From NCBI GenBank assembly GCA_016871575.1, contig VHCW01000019.1, positions 1 to 58,615 of the forward strand: 58,615 bases of DNA, in the 5' to 3' direction. Positions 17,668-27,862 of the stretch are shown one piece after another. Numbering within the stretch: position 1 is the first letter of the stretch; the number at the start of each line of letters is the position of its first letter. The notes below the pieces were generated by a model. That model made no database searches and was not told the origin of the DNA. It worked only from the letters and a program-made list of their open reading frames with translations. The stretch comes from Verrucomicrobiota bacterium (lineage in GTDB: Bacteria; Verrucomicrobiota; Verrucomicrobiia; Palsa-1439). The position numbers were made by a program, and so were the translations under genes.

Positions 17668-18780
17668 ATGGCACTAATTGATGTCGTAAAATGTGAAGGA
17701 AACGATCAGGAGTTTGTCTGGAAATTCCCGTCGGAGAATTTGCGCCTAGGCACACAACTCATAGTCAAACCGGCGCAGTCTGCGATTTTTGTCTATCGCG
17801 GGACAATCTGCGATGAGGTCAAGACTGGCGCGATTACGCTGACGACACTCAACATTCCGTTCCTGACCAAGCTCATCAGCCTTCCATTCGGTGGCGATAC
17901 GCCGTTTCAGGCGGAAGTGTGGTTCGTCAACCTAATCAGCAAGCTCGACAACAAGTGGGGCACGATTCGTTCGGTGCAACTGGAAGATCCGAAGTACGGC
18001 ATCGTGGTGCCGGTAAGGGCGTTTGGGCAGTTCGGGTTTCGGATTGCGCAGCCACGTCAGTTCTTGGAGGGTATCACCGGGACGGCGAAGGTGTTCACGG
18101 TGGAGCAGATCATGGAGTATTTCAAGGGTGTGGTGCTCCAAGCCGTGAATGTGAATCTTGGCCGGGCGCTGGTTCAAGAGAAGATTTCCGTGTTGGAGGC
18201 GGCGGTACACTTGGACGCATTGGCCAAGCATTGCGCGGAGGCAATTCAGGCGGAGTTCGCGCGGTTTGGGTTGGAGTTGGTGAATTTCTTCTTTCACTCG
18301 ATCAATGTTCCTGAGGAAGACCCCAGCTATCAGCGGTTGAAGGTGATCAAGGAGAAGGCGGCGGAGTTGAATGTGTTGGGGCGCGACATCTACCAGTACG
18401 ACCGGAGCATGGAGGTCTTGAAGACGGCTGCCGCGAATGAAGGTGGTGGCGGAGCCGGTTTGATGCAGGCCGGTATAGGCTTGGCTGTGGGAGCCGGATT
18501 GGGGCAGCAGATGGCTCAGCAAGCCGGTCAGATGGTAACACAACTCCCACCGACACCACCGTCAATTCATTTCCACGCCGTGTCGGACGGCAAGACGACC
18601 GGACCTTTTGCAGTGGCGGTGTTGCAGCAGATGATTGCTGCCGGAACATTCAGTGCGGCGTCGTTGGTCTGGCGTCAGGGTATGGCCGGTTGGCAGGCGG
18701 CATCTACGGTGCCGGAGTTGGCGGGATTGTTCGCGCCTACGGTGCCGACACCATTACCTCCGCCCGTACCGCCCGCCTGA
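17668..18780 (+). CDS. SPFH-domain protein with a C-terminal GYF_2 domain
   Basis: 370 residues. Residues about 25-240 are the SPFH/band-7 domain of the YdjI ('virion core protein') type: LIVKPAQSAIFVYRG, then VRAFGQFGFRIAQPRQFL and the helical VLEAAVHLDALAKHCAEAIQAEFARFGLELVNF. A Gly/Ala-rich linker (about 255-290) leads to a GYF_2 domain (about 305-355) with FHAVSDGKTTGPF and LVWRQGMAGWQ. A PPP-rich tail closes it. SPFH proteins form membrane-bound oligomers. In B. subtilis a relative sits with a zinc-ribbon membrane protein and a PspA homologue in a stress operon. No PspA is seen here. An inverted repeat follows the stop codon. Confidence 0.85.
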   Translation: MALIDVVKCEGNDQEFVWKFPSENLRLGTQLIVKPAQSAIFVYRGTICDEVKTGAITLTTLNIPFLTKLISLPFGGDTPFQAEVWFVNLISKLDNKWGTIRSVQLEDPKYGIVVPVRAFGQFGFRIAQPRQFLEGITGTAKVFTVEQIMEYFKGVVLQAVNVNLGRALVQEKISVLEAAVHLDALAKHCAEAIQAEFARFGLELVNFFFHSINVPEEDPSYQRLKVIKEKAAELNVLGRDIYQYDRSMEVLKTAAANEGGGGAGLMQAGIGLAVGAGLGQQMAQQAGQMVTQLPPTPPSIHFHAVSDGKTTGPFAVAVLQQMIAAGTFSAASLVWRQGMAGWQAASTVPELAGLFAPTVPTPLPPPVPPA

Positions 18781-18816
18781 TCCATAAACCGTCGTGCGTC
18801 ACAGGGACGACCGCTT

Positions 18817-18882
18817 TTGTAGCCGCGAATCTCATTCGCGGCCATCGGAGCAGCCCGCCGCGAATGAGTTTCGCGGCTACAA
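18817..18882. repeat. 25-bp inverted repeat with one mismatch (REP-like, likely terminator)
   Basis: The arms 18817-18841 and 18858-18882 (TTGTAGCCGCGAA..., with one T/A mismatch) fold into a long hairpin with a 16-base loop. It lies 37 bp after the SPFH gene and before the ABC transporter gene. It resembles a dispersed REP element and could terminate transcription from the SPFH module. Confidence 0.75.
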
Positions 18883-18954
18883 CAGCAACACCGGCAGGCC
18901 GCGCCAGTGTGCGGCGTTGTGCAATCGCTTTGGCGTGTGCTATCGTGTCCGCAC

Positions 18955-19707
18955 ATGAACGAAGCTGTCGTCCAAGTCGAACATTTACGCAAGGAGTTCA
19001 ACGGCACTGTCGCCGTGGCCGACGTGTCGTTCAACGTGCGGCACGGCGAGATCGTTGGCGTGCTCGGCCCGAACGGTGCGGGCAAGACGACGACAATTCA
19101 GGTGTTGCTCCGCTTGACGACGCCGACGTCGGGTGCCGTGCGCGTGTTTGGCAAGGACTTGGAGCGGCACCGCTGTGAGATCCTCCAGCGCTGCAACTTC
19201 TGCTCAGCATACACGGCCCTGCCGGCCAACCTGCGGGTGCGCGAGAACCTGCGTGTCACCGGCGGCCTGTACGGTGTGAAGGATTTGCCCGGGAAGATGG
19301 ACCGGCTGCTGGAGTTGTTCGAGATCACGCACCTGAAGAACAAGGTCACCGGCCAACTATCGTCGGGCGAGAGCACGCGCGTGAACCTGTGCAAGTCGTT
19401 GCTGAACGACCCGGAGTTGCTGATGCTCGACGAACCGACGGCGAGCCTCGACCCGAACATCGCCGACAAGGTGCGGAAGTTGTTGCGAAGGATTCAGCGG
19501 GAGCAGGGGATCACGATGATTTACACCTCGCACAACATGCGCGACGTCGAGGAAGTGTGCGACCGTGTGCTGTTCTTGCACAAGGGAGGCATCATTGCCG
19601 AAGGCACGCCGCAGGCGGTCATCGCGCAGTTCAATCACAAGACGCTGGAGGAAGTGTTCATCAGCGTGGCGCGCAGCGGCGACCTGCTGGCGGAGGCGAC
19701 GGAATGA
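18955..19707 (+). CDS. ABC transporter ATP-binding protein (NodI/CcmA-like exporter type)
   Basis: 250 residues. Walker A GPNGAGKTT (about 39-47), Walker B LLMLDEPTA, H-loop TSHNM. The signature motif is LSSGE rather than the usual LSGGQ, still within the range of exporter ATPases. It energises the permease encoded next, whose ATG overlaps its stop codon as ATGA. The upstream REP-like hairpin separates it from the SPFH module. The exported substrate cannot be told from the sequence. Confidence 0.93.
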   Translation: MNEAVVQVEHLRKEFNGTVAVADVSFNVRHGEIVGVLGPNGAGKTTTIQVLLRLTTPTSGAVRVFGKDLERHRCEILQRCNFCSAYTALPANLRVRENLRVTGGLYGVKDLPGKMDRLLELFEITHLKNKVTGQLSSGESTRVNLCKSLLNDPELLMLDEPTASLDPNIADKVRKLLRRIQREQGITMIYTSHNMRDVEEVCDRVLFLHKGGIIAEGTPQAVIAQFNHKTLEEVFISVARSGDLLAEATE

Positions 19708-20504
19708 GATGGCACCGGATTCAGGCGCTGGTGTTGCGCTACACGTACCTCTACACGCGGAGCGTGCCCCGCGTGACGGAGATTTTGTTCTGGCCGTTGA
19801 TGGATTTGCTCGTGTGGGGCTATGTCTCGGTCTATCTGCACCGGGTCGGCGGCGTATCGGGAGCAGCCAACGCGTTCATGTTCCTGCTTGGCGCGATGAT
19901 TTTCTGGGACATCCTGTATCGGGCGCAACAAGGCGTGACATTGTCGTTCTTGGAGGACGTCTGGTCGCGGAACCTGCTGAACGTGTTTGTCGCGCCGGTA
20001 CGGGTGAGCGAGTTTGTGTTGACCACGTTCATCGTTGGTTTTTTTCGCATTGCCGTGACCATCGGTGTTCTTGCGGGGTTGGCGTATGCGTTGTACTCGT
20101 TCAATATCTTCTCGCTCGGCATGAGTCTCGTGCCGTTTTTCGCCAATCTCCTGTTGATGGGATGGGCGCTTGGCATGGTGACGACCAGCCTCATCATGCG
20201 ATGGGGACAAGGCGCGGAGGCGCTGGCGTGGGGCGTTCCGTTTCTGATTCAGCCGGTGGCGGCGGTGTTCTATCCGCTCGACGTGTTGCCGGGCTGGCTT
20301 CAACCCGTTGCGTTGAGCATTCCTGCCACGCACGTGTTCGAGGGAATGCGCCAGGTGTTGCGCGGCGAAGGTGTTTCCGCGGCGAGCTTGGCGGCGGCCT
20401 TTGCGCTCAATGCGGTTTATCTTGTGGCGGCGGCGTTGTTTTTCCGGTACATGTTCACCGTGGCGCGGCGGAAAGGTCTGCTCGCCAAACTCGGCACACA
20501 ATGA
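19704..20504 (+). CDS. ABC-2 type transport permease
   Basis: 266 residues with six hydrophobic segments, as expected for the ABC-2 (NodJ-like) family: e.g. NAFMFLLGAMIFWDILYRA, FFRIAVTIGVLAGLAYALY, SLVPFFANLLLMGWALGMV and the last, ALNAVYLVAAALFFRYMF. The near-C-terminal FYPLDVLPGWLQPVALSIPATHVFEGMR matches the conserved ABC-2 signature region. The start overlaps the ATPase stop, and the stop overlaps the next start (ATGA), so the three genes form a tight unit. Confidence 0.92.
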   Translation: MRWHRIQALVLRYTYLYTRSVPRVTEILFWPLMDLLVWGYVSVYLHRVGGVSGAANAFMFLLGAMIFWDILYRAQQGVTLSFLEDVWSRNLLNVFVAPVRVSEFVLTTFIVGFFRIAVTIGVLAGLAYALYSFNIFSLGMSLVPFFANLLLMGWALGMVTTSLIMRWGQGAEALAWGVPFLIQPVAAVFYPLDVLPGWLQPVALSIPATHVFEGMRQVLRGEGVSAASLAAAFALNAVYLVAAALFFRYMFTVARRKGLLAKLGTQ

Positions 20505-21232
20505 AACAACTCCTGATTTCAGCAATTGCATGCGCCGTCGCTGTCAGCGCGCGCGGCCAACTGTTTGACACATCGGCGGCACAGGCGGAACTGGTCGCCA
20601 CGTTGATGGGCACAGGGCGTGTCTTCACCGCGAACGTGACCGTCAAGCGCGAGAAGGGTGACAAGCAGATCCGGATTGCCGACAACGTCATGTTCATGCG
20701 CGAGGGCGACCTGCGCCTCGAACACAAGCCCGCCGATGAGCCGTCCCTGGCCACACTGACTGCCAAGCTCAAGAAAGACAACCTCTCGGAGGTTGTCACC
20801 ATACTGCTGCCAAAGGCCGACAAAGCCTACCTGGTCCTTCCCGGCAAGAGAGCGTATTTCGAGGCTCCCTCAGGCAAGGGGACGACGCCACGGATGGAGA
20901 GCAAGTTTCTTCGCACGGAAAAGTTGGATGGCCACCTTTGCACCGTTCGATGCATCACGGTGGTCAACGAAGACGAGTCGCGCCAGCAGATCACCGTGTG
21001 GGAAGCGGCCGGCCTGCAAGGTTTCATCCTGAAGAGCCAGATGGAGCGCGGCGACGACACGAAAGAGATTCTTTACTTCACCAACATCCGCGCGGAACGG
21101 CCCGACGACGCGAAATTCACGCTGCCTGGCGGTTATGGACGGGTCAAGGGTGACGCCGCCGGTGCGATTGCGGGGAAAATGATGGAATTCGACCTCGACC
21201 GCGATGCGGCCATTGCCGAGCTATTTCGTTGA
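20501..21232 (+). CDS. Secreted LolA/DUF4412-like protein, partner of the ABC exporter
   Basis: 243 residues. The first about 20 residues are a signal peptide (MKQLLISAIACAVAVSARG). The rest is predicted beta-rich and resembles the half-barrel of outer-membrane lipoprotein-sorting proteins: TANVTVKREKGDKQIRIADNV, then MFMREGDLRLE, VTILLPKADKAYLVLPGKRAYFE and a C-terminal FTLPGGYGRV. Such proteins bind lipids or lipoproteins in the periplasm. The direct overlap with the ABC permease (ATGA) suggests it helps move or receive the exported compound. Its last 12 bp overlap the convergent methyltransferase gene. Confidence 0.75.
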   Translation: MKQLLISAIACAVAVSARGQLFDTSAAQAELVATLMGTGRVFTANVTVKREKGDKQIRIADNVMFMREGDLRLEHKPADEPSLATLTAKLKKDNLSEVVTILLPKADKAYLVLPGKRAYFEAPSGKGTTPRMESKFLRTEKLDGHLCTVRCITVVNEDESRQQITVWEAAGLQGFILKSQMERGDDTKEILYFTNIRAERPDDAKFTLPGGYGRVKGDAAGAIAGKMMEFDLDRDAAIAELFR

Positions 21233-22063
21233 GGGCGGCGGCGCCAGCAACTGGATCCGATAGGTCTTGTACTCGATGAAACTCTTGGCGTTGCGATCCG
21301 GGTTGAAATGTTTGTTGAGCTTCAGCAGTTCCTTGCGGAAGATCCAAAGCAGGGTCTTCGCGAGGAAAGGATGGTTGGCCTTGCCAACGCGTCGCGCGTT
21401 CTCCCAAAGCGGCTTCATCAGGTTCATTCCAAGGTCCTGCACCAAGTCAAACGTTGGCGCGATGTTGCGGGTGATGTCCACATCCTGGAGACAGGCGTAA
21501 CCGAGGGCGTCGCGCTGGCGGATGAACTCCGAGTAGCTGCGGCCGCCGCCGATCGGGCCTTTGCCCGGCATGTCGAGCTTGAATACATCACAGATCAGCA
21601 CGCGACCGCCGGGTTTGAGCAGCCGCAGGCAGCCCGTCAGGGAATGGTTGAGCGGAATGTACTGAAAACTTTCGACGAACATGATCAGGTCGTATCGCCG
21701 GTCAGTGCGGAACTCTTCAAACGTGGTTTCATGAACCGGCGTGGACGGCGGAAGAACCTTGCGAGCCTCGGCGTTGAGGAATGGCGACGGCGAGAGACAT
21801 TCCACATGGTGGCCGCGTTCCACAAGATGTTTCGCCACAATGCCGGTGCCGCAGCCGATATCGAGAATGTTTACAGCGTCCACCGGCACATGTTTGAGCA
21901 GGTTGTCGGTGTAACGCTGTTGCGCCGCGCCGAATGAGAGGATGTTGACCTCGTCGCTGGGTCCCCAATAACCGTAATGGAGCGCCTTGGATTTGTACAA
22001 GAAGTTGAGGACGATCAGCGCAAACTCCAGGCCGTATTCCCTGCCCTTGATTTTAGTTGGCAT
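21221..22063 (-). CDS. Class I SAM-dependent methyltransferase
   Basis: 280 residues. The SAM-binding motif I is VNILDIGCGTGIVAKHL (about 65-81). Later motifs are YDLIMFVESFQYI and LRLLKPGGRVLICDVF. The N-terminal LHYGYW and the C-terminal helical lid resemble small-molecule (sterol/quinone-type) methyltransferases. The substrate is unknown. It overlaps the end of the upstream convergent gene by 12 bp and lies 61 bp after the PQQ-like gene on the same strand. Confidence 0.88.
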   Translation of the reverse strand: MPTKIKGREYGLEFALIVLNFLYKSKALHYGYWGPSDEVNILSFGAAQQRYTDNLLKHVPVDAVNILDIGCGTGIVAKHLVERGHHVECLSPSPFLNAEARKVLPPSTPVHETTFEEFRTDRRYDLIMFVESFQYIPLNHSLTGCLRLLKPGGRVLICDVFKLDMPGKGPIGGGRSYSEFIRQRDALGYACLQDVDITRNIAPTFDLVQDLGMNLMKPLWENARRVGKANHPFLAKTLLWIFRKELLKLNKHFNPDRNAKSFIEYKTYRIQLLAPPPSTK

Positions 22064-22124
22064 ATCTTTGTCTTTCTGTGCGACGCGCAGCCTCGCATGC
22101 CGCCGCGCTCTGTGTCAAGCGGCG

Positions 22125-23852
22125 CTATCGCGCAGGGTGTCCTCCGATGGAGAACAAATGCTGGTCGCCACGCAGGAAGAGACGCCCATTGCTGATCGCG
22201 GGGGATGCGAAACACTTTTCGTCGAGTTCATTGGTGGCAACGGCCTGAAATTGCGGACCCGGCTTGACAACCGTCATCACGCCCAAATCGGAAAGGACGT
22301 ACACCAGGCCACCGGCAGTGACCAACGAGGCATGGTAGGTGCCCCGTACCCGTTCGCTCCAGAGAACGTTGCCATCAGCGGCTTGGTGGCAGGTCAACAT
22401 CCCCGGTTCGTTGACGATGACGAAGTAATCGCCGATGGAAACCGGCGAGGGGACATACGAGGCGCCCTTGGTGGTGAGCCAGGCGACGTGGGTTTGGGTG
22501 ACGTTGCCGGTGCCGTTGGGTTTGATGCCGAGAATGTGATATTGGGGAAAACCGCCGGTGTAGAAGAGCATGTCGGCTTTCTCGTTATAGACCATCGAGG
22601 CGACCATTTGCTCGGTCGGACCGTCAATGATCCAGTGACGCTTGCCGTTGTTCGGGTCGTAGCTGGCAACGCATTTGTTGCCCGATAGAATCATCTGCGT
22701 TCTCCCGTCCAGTTCGCGGATGAGCGGCGTGCAATAGCTGCGGGTCTTGTTCTCCCGGTCAATCTTCCAGAGCGTTTTCCCCGTCTGACGGTCGAGCGCA
22801 ACGATGTAGGACTCGCCGTCGTGGTCGCCGTTGACGATGATCTTGTCCTTGAACAACACCGGCGAACTGCAGAAGCCGTGTTTGCTGAAGAAGTCGCCCG
22901 GCCGCACGAGCCATTGCTGTCTGCCGGTGAAATCGTACGCCGCGACGAGCATCTTATCCTTGTCGAGGAAGGTGACGTAAACGAGGTTGCCATCGGTGGC
23001 TGGGGTGCTGGAGGCGTAATTGTTGAGCTTGTGTTTAGGTTCCAGCGGCGATTGCGCGACGGTACGCAACCACACGAGTTTGCCGTTCGATCTGTCAACG
23101 CACACAACGCAGCGTTGCTGTTCACCCTCGATGGCCGTGAGCAGGAAGATGCGGTCGCCCCAGACAATCGGCGAACCGTGGCCGCGCCCCGGAATCGGGG
23201 TCTTCCATGCGATGTTGTTGGTCGCGCTCCAGTGGAGCGGCACGTTGGTTTCGAGACTGGAGCCGTCGCCGCGCGGTCCGCGCCAACACGGCCAGTTCTC
23301 CGCTTGAACCGGGAACGCTGCCAGCCCAGCCAGAAGAATAAGGGTGCCAGTGGTCAGGCGTTTCGCGACCGCCATGAGTTGGATGCCATTCAGGATGACC
23401 ACTGCACCCGCGAGCAGGGCGATGATCGAGAGGACTGTCGCTGTCTCCGAGAGGCTGGCGATGGCTTTCGGGATGTCGCGCAGGGTTTCCCGCCCCGCAC
23501 CGAGGCTCGCGGCGGACTCGCGGAGTGTGTGCGCGGTTTGCTGGCAGTGTTCACTGATGCCGCGCGAAGCCTTCGCGGTGGGGCCGAGATAAACGACCCA
23601 ATCGCTGAAAGGAATCTTCGCCAGCGTATCCGCAATGCTGCCGGCCTTCAGGCCGACGTTCTGAAAAGTGTCCGCCAGCGATTCCGTCAACGCCGCGCCG
23701 CTTTGTAACGAGCGCGCGATGGTCTCGCCTCGCGCCAGCGTGTCCGCCGCCACGCGGTTCAACTCCGGGCGGGCGCGTCCGAAAAAATACGCCGGCGGCA
23801 ACAAGAGCAAAACGCCCAACAACACTTGAATCCGACTGAGAGTCTTAAGCAT
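22125..23852 (-). CDS. Membrane protein fused to a PQQ-like beta-propeller
   Basis: 575 residues from the ATG at 23852, 7 bp after nadE. Residues 1-159 are a separate-looking module: a membrane segment (about 8-25), a helical periplasmic stretch and a second membrane segment (about 137-156). Residue 160 is a Met that starts a textbook signal peptide (MAVAKRLTTGTLILLAGLA, cleaved near VQA). It is followed at once by WPCWRGPRGDG, the usual mature start of secreted PQQ/WD-like proteins. The propeller repeats show VCVDRSNGKLVWLRT and IVALDRQTGKTLWKID. No PQQ ligand set is evident. It may be a true fusion, or two genes joined by a lost stop or frame error, the second starting at 23375. Confidence 0.8.
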   Translation of the reverse strand: MLKTLSRIQVLLGVLLLLPPAYFFGRARPELNRVAADTLARGETIARSLQSGAALTESLADTFQNVGLKAGSIADTLAKIPFSDWVVYLGPTAKASRGISEHCQQTAHTLRESAASLGAGRETLRDIPKAIASLSETATVLSIIALLAGAVVILNGIQLMAVAKRLTTGTLILLAGLAAFPVQAENWPCWRGPRGDGSSLETNVPLHWSATNNIAWKTPIPGRGHGSPIVWGDRIFLLTAIEGEQQRCVVCVDRSNGKLVWLRTVAQSPLEPKHKLNNYASSTPATDGNLVYVTFLDKDKMLVAAYDFTGRQQWLVRPGDFFSKHGFCSSPVLFKDKIIVNGDHDGESYIVALDRQTGKTLWKIDRENKTRSYCTPLIRELDGRTQMILSGNKCVASYDPNNGKRHWIIDGPTEQMVASMVYNEKADMLFYTGGFPQYHILGIKPNGTGNVTQTHVAWLTTKGASYVPSPVSIGDYFVIVNEPGMLTCHQAADGNVLWSERVRGTYHASLVTAGGLVYVLSDLGVMTVVKPGPQFQAVATNELDEKCFASPAISNGRLFLRGDQHLFSIGGHPAR

Positions 23853-23859
23853 GGGCTTT

Positions 23860-25494
23860 TTATCGTTCCACATACCGCTGGGCGATGGGGACGCGGCGGC
23901 CAATGCCGAAAGCTTTTGTCGTGACGCGAAGACAAGGGGGCGCTTGTTTGCGCTTGTACTCGTTGAGGTCAATCTTGCGGACGATGTCTCGGACGAGTTT
24001 CTCGTCGTAGCCGGTCTCGTTGATGATCTCGACGGCGCTCTTGTTCTCTTCGATGTAGCGTTTCAGAATCGCGTCGAGGACATCGTACGGTGGAAGCGTG
24101 TCTTGGTCCGTCTGATTCGGACGAAGCTCGGCGCTGGGCGGTTTGGTGATGCTGGATTGGGGAATGATCTCGCGGTCGCGATTGATGTAGCGCGCCAACT
24201 CGTAAATCATCGTTTTCGGCACGTCGGCGATGACGGCGAGGCCGCCGTTCATGTCGCCGTAGAGCGTGCAATAGCCGACGGCCATCTCGCTCTTGTTGCC
24301 GGTGGTGAGGAGGAGGTGGCCGAACTTGTTGGAGAGCGCCATGAGCAACGTGCCGCGGACACGGGCTTGGAGATTTTCTTCAGTGGCGTCTTCGGGGCGG
24401 CCGGTGAAGGCGGGTTTCAGCGTGGCTTTGAGCTGCTCGAAGGCGGGTTGGATCGGGATGACGTCGTACCGGATGCCGAGGTTGTGGGCGATGTCGCGCG
24501 CATCATCAAGACTGCCTTGCGAGGAGAATTGCGAGGGGAGGGAGACGCCGAGGACGTTTTCGTTCCCGAACGCTTCGGCAGCCAGGCAGGCGGTGATGGC
24601 GGAATCAATGCCGCCGCTGAGACCGAGCACGGCGCTCTTGAAACCACACTTGAGGGCGTAATCGCGCAGGCCAAGCACGAGGGCGTCGCGAAGTCCGGCG
24701 ATCGGTTCGCGCGGCTGGAACGATTGGGGCGGCGCTTCGAGGTCAACGATCAGCAGATCCTCAGCGAAGGGTTTGCCTTGGGCAAGGAGGTTGCCGTTGG
24801 CGTCGAAGACCATGCTGCGCCCATCGAAGATGAGTTCGTCGTTGCCGCCGACGAGGTTGCAGTAGGCGAGCGGCACGCGATAGCGGCGCGCGACGCCGCG
24901 GAGCAATTCATGGCGCAACCGTCCTTTGCCGATGTGGTAGGGGGAGGCAGACAGGTTGACGAGCAGGCGCAACCCGGCGTGCGCGAAGTCGGCCAGCGGA
25001 TCGTGCGAGTAACGGATCGGCGCGAAGCGTTCGATGTTCCAGATATCCTCGCAGATGGTGATGCCGAGCCGGCAGGTGCCGAATCCGACAGGTTCGTTGC
25101 GCGGGGTGGGTTGGAAATAACGATCTTCGTCGAAGACGTCGTACGTCGGCAGGAGGGTCTTGAACCGGCGCGCGACGACCTGGCCGTGCTGGAGCAGGGC
25201 GGCGGCATTGTAGTACGGTTTGCCGAACACGTCGGGATTGAGGTCCACGTAACTGACGATCAGTCCGGTATCGCCGATTTGCGGGACGAGTTCGTCGAGC
25301 ACGCGCAGGTTGTCGTCCACAAACCGCCGTTTGGCGAGCAGGTCGCGCGGCGGATAGCCGGTGATGGCCAGTTCGGGTGTGATGACCAATTCCGCCCCGG
25401 CGCTGGCGGCGTGGCGGTAGGCATCGAGGATTTTGGCGGCGTTGCCGCGCAGGTCGCCGATGGTGGTGTTGATTTGGGCAAGAGCAAGTTTCAT
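23860..25494 (-). CDS. nadE: Glutamine-dependent NAD+ synthetase
   Basis: 544 residues with two domains. The N-terminal nitrilase-type glutaminase (1-260) has Glu in VITPELAITGYPPRD and the nucleophile Cys in LGITICEDIWN. The C-terminal ATP-pyrophosphatase synthetase (about 280-544) has the PP-loop VLGLSGGIDSA. It amidates deamido-NAD to NAD+ in the cytosol, using ammonia from glutamine. The start codon faces the rpsB unit across a 232-bp divergent promoter region. The PQQ-like gene begins 7 bp after its stop codon and is probably cotranscribed. Confidence 0.97.
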   Translation of the reverse strand: MKLALAQINTTIGDLRGNAAKILDAYRHAASAGAELVITPELAITGYPPRDLLAKRRFVDDNLRVLDELVPQIGDTGLIVSYVDLNPDVFGKPYYNAAALLQHGQVVARRFKTLLPTYDVFDEDRYFQPTPRNEPVGFGTCRLGITICEDIWNIERFAPIRYSHDPLADFAHAGLRLLVNLSASPYHIGKGRLRHELLRGVARRYRVPLAYCNLVGGNDELIFDGRSMVFDANGNLLAQGKPFAEDLLIVDLEAPPQSFQPREPIAGLRDALVLGLRDYALKCGFKSAVLGLSGGIDSAITACLAAEAFGNENVLGVSLPSQFSSQGSLDDARDIAHNLGIRYDVIPIQPAFEQLKATLKPAFTGRPEDATEENLQARVRGTLLMALSNKFGHLLLTTGNKSEMAVGYCTLYGDMNGGLAVIADVPKTMIYELARYINRDREIIPQSSITKPPSAELRPNQTDQDTLPPYDVLDAILKRYIEENKSAVEIINETGYDEKLVRDIVRKIDLNEYKRKQAPPCLRVTTKAFGIGRRVPIAQRYVER

Positions 25495-25556
25495 TGTTGG
25501 GGGACTGTACGGCCTCGGTCCTGTTACGGCAACGGAAAATCAACGCAAAATCGCGC

Positions 25557-25584
25557 TTGCAAAGAAGGATTTCGCGTGTACTAT
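25557..25584 (+). promoter_or_regulatory. Probable sigma-70 promoter of rpsB-tsf-pyrH
   Basis: TTGCAA (25557-25562) and TACTAT (25579-25584) with a 16-bp spacer. Transcription from about 25591 would give a leader of about 135 nt before the rpsB start codon. That leader holds a small hairpin, GGCGG-GATGTT-CCGCC (about 25675-25690). S2 leaders are often autoregulated, but I cannot confirm a known S2-binding motif. Confidence 0.55.
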
Positions 25585-25726
25585 GCGCAGCCCTGCTCCG
25601 AAAGAATCGGGGAGGAAACCGTCCCGGACGTATTCAGGACACAAGAACAATGAATCACAATCCCGTGCTGTCAGGCGGGATGTTCCGCCGGTCGAAAGTC
25701 GCGCGGAATGCAACCAGGAGGCCACA

Positions 25727-26512
25727 TTGGCAAACGTAACAGTTCAGGAGTTGTTGGACGCAGGCGTGCACTTCGGTCACCAGACCAAACGCTGGAACCC
25801 GAAGATGAAGAAGTACATCTTTGCCCCGCGCAACGGCATTCATATCATTGACCTCAACAAAACCCTTACGCAGATACAGGTCGCCTGCGGCTTCCTGCAC
25901 GACGTGGTGCAGGGCAACGGCAAGGTTCTCTTCGTCGGCTCCAAGAAACAAGCGCAACAAGAGCTGAAAGAGGTCGCCATTCGCACCGGGATGCCCTACG
26001 TCGTGGATCGTTGGCTCGGCGGCACGCTCACCAATTTGCAGACGATTCGCAAAAGCGTCGCCCGGATGAAACAGATTGACGAGCTTCTCGCGTCACCGGA
26101 AGGCGCGCAACTGCCCAAGAAGGAGCAAGCCACGCTCCGCCGCGAACAGTACAAGCTTCATCGCAACCTCGACGGCATTGCCCAGCTTGACGATGCTCCT
26201 GACGCCATGTTCGTTGTGGACATCATGCACGAGGAGATTGCCGTTCGCGAAGCGCAACGCATGAAAGTGCCCATCATCGCCATTGTGGACACCAACTGCG
26301 ACCCGGACTGGGTCACCTATCCGATCGCCGGCAACGACGACGCCATCCGCTCGGTCAAGCTCATCACGAAAATCATTGCCGACACCATTACCGAGGCACA
26401 AGGCGAACTTGGCAAACGAATCCCGCCGCCGCCAGTGGAACCTGCCGCCGCGCCCGTGCCTGTTGAGCCTGCCATCCAACCCGAACCAACCCAAGCCAAC
26501 CAACCCAATTGA
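25727..26512 (+). CDS. rpsB: 30S ribosomal protein S2, TTG start
   Basis: 261 residues. It binds the 30S head near the anti-Shine-Dalgarno region. Family signatures are [35 protein letters not shown] and [14 protein letters not shown], then [20 protein letters not shown] chose the TTG at 25727 because AGGAGG (25716-25722) lies just before it and the protein then begins at the usual ANVTVQELL. The frame is open further upstream but through the leader. The C-terminal tail (about 235-261) is Pro/Ala/Glu-rich and longer than usual. tsf starts 7 bp after the stop codon. Confidence 0.96.
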   Translation: MANVTVQELLDAGVHFGHQTKRWNPKMKKYIFAPRNGIHIIDLNKTLTQIQVACGFLHDVVQGNGKVLFVGSKKQAQQELKEVAIRTGMPYVVDRWLGGTLTNLQTIRKSVARMKQIDELLASPEGAQLPKKEQATLRREQYKLHRNLDGIAQLDDAPDAMFVVDIMHEEIAVREAQRMKVPIIAIVDTNCDPDWVTYPIAGNDDAIRSVKLITKIIADTITEAQGELGKRIPPPPVEPAAAPVPVEPAIQPEPTQANQPN

Positions 26513-26519
26513 GATTATC

Positions 26520-27849
<1,330 letters not shown>

Positions 27850-27862
27850 CAGAGAACAAGTT

